From: Pseudacidovorax intermedius
Lineage (GTDB): Bacteria; Pseudomonadota; Gammaproteobacteria; Burkholderiales; Burkholderiaceae_C
Reading direction: 5' to 3'
Assembly (NCBI RefSeq): GCF_001476815.1
Contig: NZ_LDSL01000180.1
Location: 1-34,554, forward strand
Length of the DNA: 34,554 nt
Numbering within the stretch: the stretch's first letter is position 1; each line of letters opens with the position of its first letter. This document shows, piece by piece, positions 28,061-34,554 of the stretch. The notes under the pieces are model-generated. The model was given only the letters and a program-made list of their open reading frames with translations, did not search any database and had not been told where the DNA came from. A program made the position numbers and the translations under genes.

Positions 28061-28305
28061 GGCGGTCTTCCTTTTTCCTTCTGGTGGGTGGGCGGGATGG
28101 CGCGTCGTCGACGCGTGACACGCACCGTAGAAGGCCCGCCTGCGGCAGCCTGACGCCCACGGGCGCGTCCGGCTGTCAGCGCATGCCGATCCGCGGTCCT
28201 GCGGTGACGCCGACGTCGCTGCATCAGGGTAGCCCGCTGACGTCCATTGCCTTCAAAGCCTGCTATCTTGGCCGTTGGTCCGAACAAGAAAGAAGGATGC
28301 TTCCC
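28061..28305. other. Divergent intergenic region, stress-protein gene / acnA
   Basis: 245 bp with no supported gene. It must hold promoters for both directions. The only promoter-like element I can point to is TGCTATCTT (28261-28269, extended -10 type) about 37 bases before the acnA ATG, without a good -35. A GCGTG-A-CACGC inverted repeat lies near 28112-28123. No binding-site family is recognised. Confidence 0.35.
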
Positions 28306-31053
<2,748 letters not shown>

Positions 31054-31095
31054 GGCGCCTGGCCGCCGCGTCCGTGAGGCGCGGCTGCCAGCGAG

Positions 31096-31132
31096 GCCGC
31101 GGAACGGTGACAGCCGTTCCGCGGCTTTTTTT
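31096..31132 (+). terminator. Terminator of acnA
   Basis: Perfect 12-bp stem (31096-31107 with 31114-31125), 6-base loop, followed by seven T. Confidence 0.93.
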
Positions 31133-31194
31133 GCGGCCGTTGCAGCGACGGCATCGCCGAAGCCAGCGCGGTTTCTCGCCCGGGCCTCCTGCTT

Positions 31195-31215
31195 GCAATT
31201 GAAAATTGTTAGCAT
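31195..31215 (+). promoter_or_regulatory. Probable Fur box upstream of feoAB
   Basis: The 21-base AT-rich stretch GCAATTGAAAATTGTTAGCAT has the repeated AAT/ATT spacing of Fur-binding sites and stands out from the GC-rich surroundings. It matches the classic 19-mer only moderately (about 10 of 19 in the best alignment I tried). It lies 50 bases before the feoA start, as expected for iron-repressed ferrous transport. Confidence 0.5.
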
Positions 31216-31265
31216 CTGGCTTTTGCCAGAGAGAGCTTCGCCTTGCGGCGGGGCCATTTGCTTCC

Positions 31266-31559
31266 GTGTCCACCCCTGCCTCGCGCGCACCGGCCGCCCT
31301 TCTGCCGCTCGACCAATTGCCCGACCGCCACTGGGCGACCGTGATGGATGTCGCCCGCGGCGAAGGCGCGGACGACCGCGACCTGGCGCTGCGCCTGACC
31401 GAGATCGGTTTCGTCCCCGGCGAGCGTGTCTGCGTGGTGGCCAGCGGCCACCCGGGCCGCGAGCCCCTGGCCGTGCGCCTGGGCCACACCACCTTCGCCC
31501 TGCGCCGCTACGAGGCGGCCATGATCCACGTCGCACCCGCGGAGACCGCCCATGGCTGA
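31266..31559 (+). CDS. feoA: Ferrous iron transport protein A
   Basis: Small cytoplasmic SH3-like protein that supports FeoB-mediated Fe2+ uptake. It is 97 aa from a GTG at 31266. The frame stays open up to a TTG at 31206, but that overlaps the probable Fur box. The FeoA core reads LRLTEIGFVPGERVCVVASGHPGREPLAVRLGHTTFALRRYEAAMIHV. The N-terminal 20 residues are Ala/Pro-rich. It overlaps feoB by 8 bases, so translation is coupled. Confidence 0.88.
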   Translation: MSTPASRAPAALLPLDQLPDRHWATVMDVARGEGADDRDLALRLTEIGFVPGERVCVVASGHPGREPLAVRLGHTTFALRRYEAAMIHVAPAETAHG

Positions 31560-33432
31560 GGCCAGCATCGCCTTCCAGGCGCCCAACCCGCCGCGCCGCG
31601 TGGCGCTGCTGGGCAATCCCAACTGCGGCAAGACGGCCCTGTTCAACCTGCTGACCGGCAGTCGCCAGAAGGTGGCCAACTACGCCGGCGTGACCGTCGA
31701 GCGCAAGGAGGGCGAACTGCGCACCCCGGGTGGCCGCAGCGTGGCCGTGCTGGACCTGCCGGGCGCCTACAGCCTCAATGCCCTGTCGGCCGACGAAGCC
31801 GTCACGCGCGACGTGGTCACCGGCCGGCGCGACCAGCTGCCCGACCTGCTGGTCTGCGTGACCGACGCCACCAACCTGCGGCTGAACCTGCGCCTGGTGC
31901 TCGAAGCCCGGCGCCTGGGCGTGCCGATGGTGATGGCGCTCAACATGACCGACATGGCCGAGCGCCAGGGCATCCGCGTCGATACCGACATCCTCTCGCG
32001 CGAGCTGGGCATTCCGGTGATCCGCACCGTGGGCGTGCGCCGCAACGGCGCCACCGAGCTGCTGGCCGCGCTCGACGCGCCGGTGCCCTCGGCCTCGCCG
32101 CTGCCCTGGGAGGCGCCGTCCATGGACGACGTGCTGGCCTCGCACCAGGAAGTGCGCCGCATCCTCGACCTGGCGGTGCAGACGCCGCAGGGCAGCCTGG
32201 CCACCAGCGACCGCATCGACCGCGTGGTGCTGCATCCCGTGTGGGGCACGCTGGTGCTGGGCGTCACGCTGTTCCTGATGTTCCAGGCCGTGTTCAGCTG
32301 GGCCAACGTGCCCATGGACGCCATCAAGGCGGGCACCGAGGCCGTCGGCGGCTGGGTGCAGGGCGTCATGGCGGAGGGGCCGCTGCGCAGCCTGCTGGTC
32401 GACGGCGTGGTGGCGGGCGTCGGTGGCGTGCTGGTCTTCCTGCCGCAGATCCTGATCCTGTTCCTCTTCATCCTGGCGCTGGAGGATTCGGGCTACCTGC
32501 CGCGTGCCGCCTTCCTGCTGGACCGGGCGATGGGCACCGTGGGCCTATCGGGCCGCTCCTTCATCCCGCTGCTGTCGAGCTTTGCCTGCGCCATTCCCGG
32601 CATCATGGCCACGCGCACCATCAGCAACTGGCGCGACCGGCTGACCACCATCCTGATCGCGCCGCTGATGACCTGCTCGGCCCGCCTGCCGGTGTATGCG
32701 CTGCTGATCGGCGCCTTCATCCCGCAGCGCGACGTGCTGGGCCTGTTCAACCTGCAGGGCGTGGTGCTGTTCGCGCTGTACGTCTTCGGCATCGTGTCGG
32801 CCATGGCCGTGGCCTGGGTGCTCAAGCGGCTGCGCACGCAGCAGGGCCATTCGCCGCTGCTGATGGAGCTGCCGGCCTATCGCTGGCCCAACCTGCGCAA
32901 CCTGCTGCTGGGGCTGTGGGAGCGGGCGTGGATCTTCCTGCGCCGCGTGGGCACCATCATCCTCACGCTGACCATCCTGCTGTGGTTCCTGTCCAGCTAC
33001 CCGGCGCCGCCCGCGGGCGCCACCGGCCCGGCCATCGAATACAGCTTCGCCGGCCGCCTGGGCCAGCTGCTGGAGCACGTGTTTGCGCCTATCGGCTTCA
33101 ATTGGCAGATCTCCATCGCGCTGGTGCCGGGCATGGCGGCGCGCGAGGTGGCGGTGGGCGCGCTCGGCACGGTGTACGCGCTGTCGGCCACCGGCGAGGA
33201 AGTGGCGGGCGCACTGGAGCCGCTGATCGCCGGCAGCTGGTCGCTGGCGACCGCGCTGTCGCTGCTGGTGTGGTTCGTGTTCGCGCCGCAGTGCCTCTCG
33301 ACGCTGGCCACCGTGCGGCGCGAGACCAACAGCTGGAAGCAGGTCTTCATCATGGCCGGCTATCTCTTCGGGCTGGCCTACGTGGCCTGCTTCATCACCT
33401 ACCGCGTCGCGCTGGCCCTCGGGGCTGGCTGA
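31552..33432 (+). CDS. feoB: Ferrous iron transporter B
   Basis: Inner-membrane Fe2+ transporter with an N-terminal G domain. It is 626 aa, shorter than the 773 aa of E. coli. G1 is GNPNCGKT (21-28), the switch I Thr lies in NYAGVTVER, G3 is DLPG (68-71) and G4 is NMTD (131-134). A helical insertion domain follows, and the membrane part has two Gate motifs (FLLDRAMGTVGLSGRSFIPLLSSFACAIPGIMATR and the later LVPGMAAREVAVGALGTVYA). It lies between feoA and the Cys-rich small protein. There is no E. coli-type FeoC. Confidence 0.97.
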   Translation: MAEASIAFQAPNPPRRVALLGNPNCGKTALFNLLTGSRQKVANYAGVTVERKEGELRTPGGRSVAVLDLPGAYSLNALSADEAVTRDVVTGRRDQLPDLLVCVTDATNLRLNLRLVLEARRLGVPMVMALNMTDMAERQGIRVDTDILSRELGIPVIRTVGVRRNGATELLAALDAPVPSASPLPWEAPSMDDVLASHQEVRRILDLAVQTPQGSLATSDRIDRVVLHPVWGTLVLGVTLFLMFQAVFSWANVPMDAIKAGTEAVGGWVQGVMAEGPLRSLLVDGVVAGVGGVLVFLPQILILFLFILALEDSGYLPRAAFLLDRAMGTVGLSGRSFIPLLSSFACAIPGIMATRTISNWRDRLTTILIAPLMTCSARLPVYALLIGAFIPQRDVLGLFNLQGVVLFALYVFGIVSAMAVAWVLKRLRTQQGHSPLLMELPAYRWPNLRNLLLGLWERAWIFLRRVGTIILTLTILLWFLSSYPAPPAGATGPAIEYSFAGRLGQLLEHVFAPIGFNWQISIALVPGMAAREVAVGALGTVYALSATGEEVAGALEPLIAGSWSLATALSLLVWFVFAPQCLSTLATVRRETNSWKQVFIMAGYLFGLAYVACFITYRVALALGAG

Positions 33433-33457
33433 CGCGCCTTTTGCGGAGACCCTTGCC

Positions 33458-33733
33458 ATGCAGAACGCCGTCGTCGCCCTGATCGTCCTTGCCGCCGCGT
33501 TGTATGCCGCCTGGCGCTGGATGCCGGCGGGCTGGCGGCGCTCGCTGGCGCCGCGCATGGCGCGCTGGATGGCGCGCAGCGGCCTGGTGCGCGAGGAGCG
33601 CGAGGCCAAGGTGGCCCGCTCGCTCAGCCAGACGGGCGGCTGCGGGTCCTGCGACAGCTGCGGCACCTGCGGGCCGACGGCGACCAAAGGCCATCCGGTG
33701 CCGGCCGAGCAGCAGGCACAGGCCGGCCGCTGA
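33458..33733 (+). CDS. FeoB-associated small Cys-rich membrane protein
   Basis: 91 aa. One N-terminal membrane helix at about 4-22 is followed by a basic, Trp/Arg-rich amphipathic stretch, then a four-cysteine motif CX2CX2CX2C (C62, C65, C68, C71) in GGCGSCDSCGTCGP, and a short polar tail. The arrangement (helix, then Cys cluster) resembles the FeoB-associated Cys-rich membrane protein family of other phyla and DUF6587-type proteins; the latter assignment is from memory. It starts 25 bases after feoB and is likely part of the feo operon. An iron-sulfur or Fe2+ handling role replacing FeoC is an inference. Confidence 0.85.
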   Translation: MQNAVVALIVLAAALYAAWRWMPAGWRRSLAPRMARWMARSGLVREEREAKVARSLSQTGGCGSCDSCGTCGPTATKGHPVPAEQQAQAGR

Positions 33734-33769
33734 TCCCGCACAGCGCGGCCGCCTGCGCCGCGCGGAGAA

Positions 33770-33793
33770 TCGTGGATTTGTGCGGATCCACGA
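33770..33793 (+). promoter_or_regulatory. Hairpin or operator directly before the monooxygenase start
   Basis: TCGTGGAT (33770-33777) and ATCCACGA (33786-33793) are a perfect 8-bp inverted repeat with an 8-base spacer, ending 4 bases before the ATG at 33798. It occupies the position of the ribosome-binding site, and no Shine-Dalgarno sequence is otherwise visible. It could be a translation-blocking hairpin or a regulator-binding dyad. Confidence 0.45.
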
Positions 33794-33797
33794 GCGC

Positions 33798-34554
33798 ATG
33801 CGCATCCATTCCCTCATCGTCGGCGGCGGCATCGGCGGCCTGGCTGCCGCCCTGGCGCTGGCGCGCGCGGGCCACGGCACCGATCTGATGGAGCAGGCGC
33901 CCGCCTTCGACGAGGTGGGAGCGGGCATCCAGCTCGGGCCGAACGTGGTGCGGCGCCTGCGCGCGCTGGGCCTGGGCGAGGCGCTGGAGGCCTTCGTGGC
34001 CAGGCCCGAGCGACTGTGCGTGGCCTCGGCGCTGACGGGCGCACGCATCGCTTCCCTGCCCCTGGCCGGCGCTTTCGAGCAGCGCTACGGCGCGCCTTAC
34101 TTCACTATCCATCGGGCCGACTTGCACGGCCTGCTGCTCGCTGCCGTGCGCGAACAGGGCGCGGAGCAGGTCGCGGTGCACACCGGCGCGCGCATCGAGC
34201 GCCTGTCCACCCGCGGCGATGAACGGGTCTGCGTGGCCTCCGTCGACGGCCGCGCCTGGGAGGGCGATGCGCTGGTCGGCGCCGATGGCGTCTGGGGCCA
34301 GGTGCGGCCGCGGATCTGGCCCGACGCGCTGCCCGCCCGACCCACCGGCCACACGGCCTTCCGTGCCCTGCTGCGCCAGGATGCGCTGCCCGCCGCGCTG
34401 CGCAGCCGGCAGGTGGACGTCTGGCTGGCGCCGCGGCTGCATGCCGTGGCCTATCCGGTGCGTGGCGGCGACTGGCTCAACCTGGTGGTGCTGGCGGAGT
34501 CGCCCGCCGGCGAGGCCCCGCCGGATGCGCGCGACTGGGACCAGGCCAGCAGCC
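33798..34554 (+). CDS. FAD-dependent monooxygenase, salicylate-hydroxylase-like, partial (3' end missing)
   Basis: The frame is open to the window edge: 252 codons of a protein that normally has about 380-400 aa. The N-terminal FAD-binding motif is VGGGIGGLAAALALARAG. The GAGIQLGPNVVRRLRALGLGEAL block and the DG motif GADGVWGQVRPRIW are typical of class A flavoprotein monooxygenases (salicylate hydroxylase/UbiH-like). The substrate is unknown. It begins 64 bases after the feo operon in the same direction and is preceded by the 8-bp inverted repeat at 33770-33793. Confidence 0.88.
   Translation, partial: MRIHSLIVGGGIGGLAAALALARAGHGTDLMEQAPAFDEVGAGIQLGPNVVRRLRALGLGEALEAFVARPERLCVASALTGARIASLPLAGAFEQRYGAPYFTIHRADLHGLLLAAVREQGAEQVAVHTGARIERLSTRGDERVCVASVDGRAWEGDALVGADGVWGQVRPRIWPDALPARPTGHTAFRALLRQDALPAALRSRQVDVWLAPRLHAVAYPVRGGDWLNLVVLAESPAGEAPPDARDWDQASS

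Overview
This window is about 34.5 kb of very GC-rich bacterial chromosome, densely packed with housekeeping genes. I see no insertion sequence, phage gene, CRISPR array, tRNA or rRNA. Gene content and order (fimV-truA-trpF-trpB-trpA; LysR-leuC-leuD-leuB next to asd; GntR-sdhCDAB-sdhE-gltA opposite mdh; both acnA and acnB) look like a Burkholderiales beta-proteobacterium, probably Comamonadaceae (Variovorax, Acidovorax or Xylophilus-like). The family is inferred from synteny and protein sequence recalled from memory, not from a search.

Layout. Positions 1-7.6 kb (minus strand) hold asd, fimV, truA, trpF, trpB and a trpA cut by the window edge. The first 67 bases are a fold-back (20-bp inverted repeat) that replaces the real continuation of trpA. 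Positions 7.7-11.9 kb (minus) hold a LysR regulator and leuC-leuD-leuB, closed by a strong terminator. Positions 12.0-12.2 kb hold an entericidin-like lipoprotein gene. Positions 12.4-17.5 kb (minus) hold sdhC-sdhD-sdhA-sdhB-sdhE-gltA, the TCA operon, followed upstream at 17.7-18.4 kb by a GntR/UTRA regulator gene divergent from mdh (18.6-19.6 kb, plus). Positions 19.8-25.0 kb (plus) hold tam (trans-aconitate methyltransferase), a CitE-like lyase, an unknown secreted protein and acnB. Positions 25.1-28.1 kb hold a LysR gene divergent from a class III aminotransferase, then a flavin-binding stress protein. Positions 28.3-31.1 kb hold acnA. Positions 31.2-33.7 kb hold feoA, feoB and a small Cys-rich membrane protein behind a probable Fur box. 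A flavoprotein monooxygenase runs off the right edge.

How the genes fit together. Most of the middle is a TCA-cycle neighbourhood: citrate synthase, both aconitases, succinate dehydrogenase with its flavinylation factor, malate dehydrogenase, and Tam, which deals with the aconitase by-product trans-aconitate. The left third is amino-acid biosynthesis (Trp, Leu, and the aspartate family through Asd).

The most interesting signal is in the 314-bp gap between leuB and asd. It encodes an apparently leaderless 34-residue peptide whose residues 25-33 read ITKTTTTIK, made only of Thr, Ile and Lys, which are all products of the pathway Asd serves. Directly behind it lie two alternative RNA structures and a possible Shine-Dalgarno-sequestering pairing in front of asd. 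I read this as a candidate, possibly undescribed, attenuator of asd.
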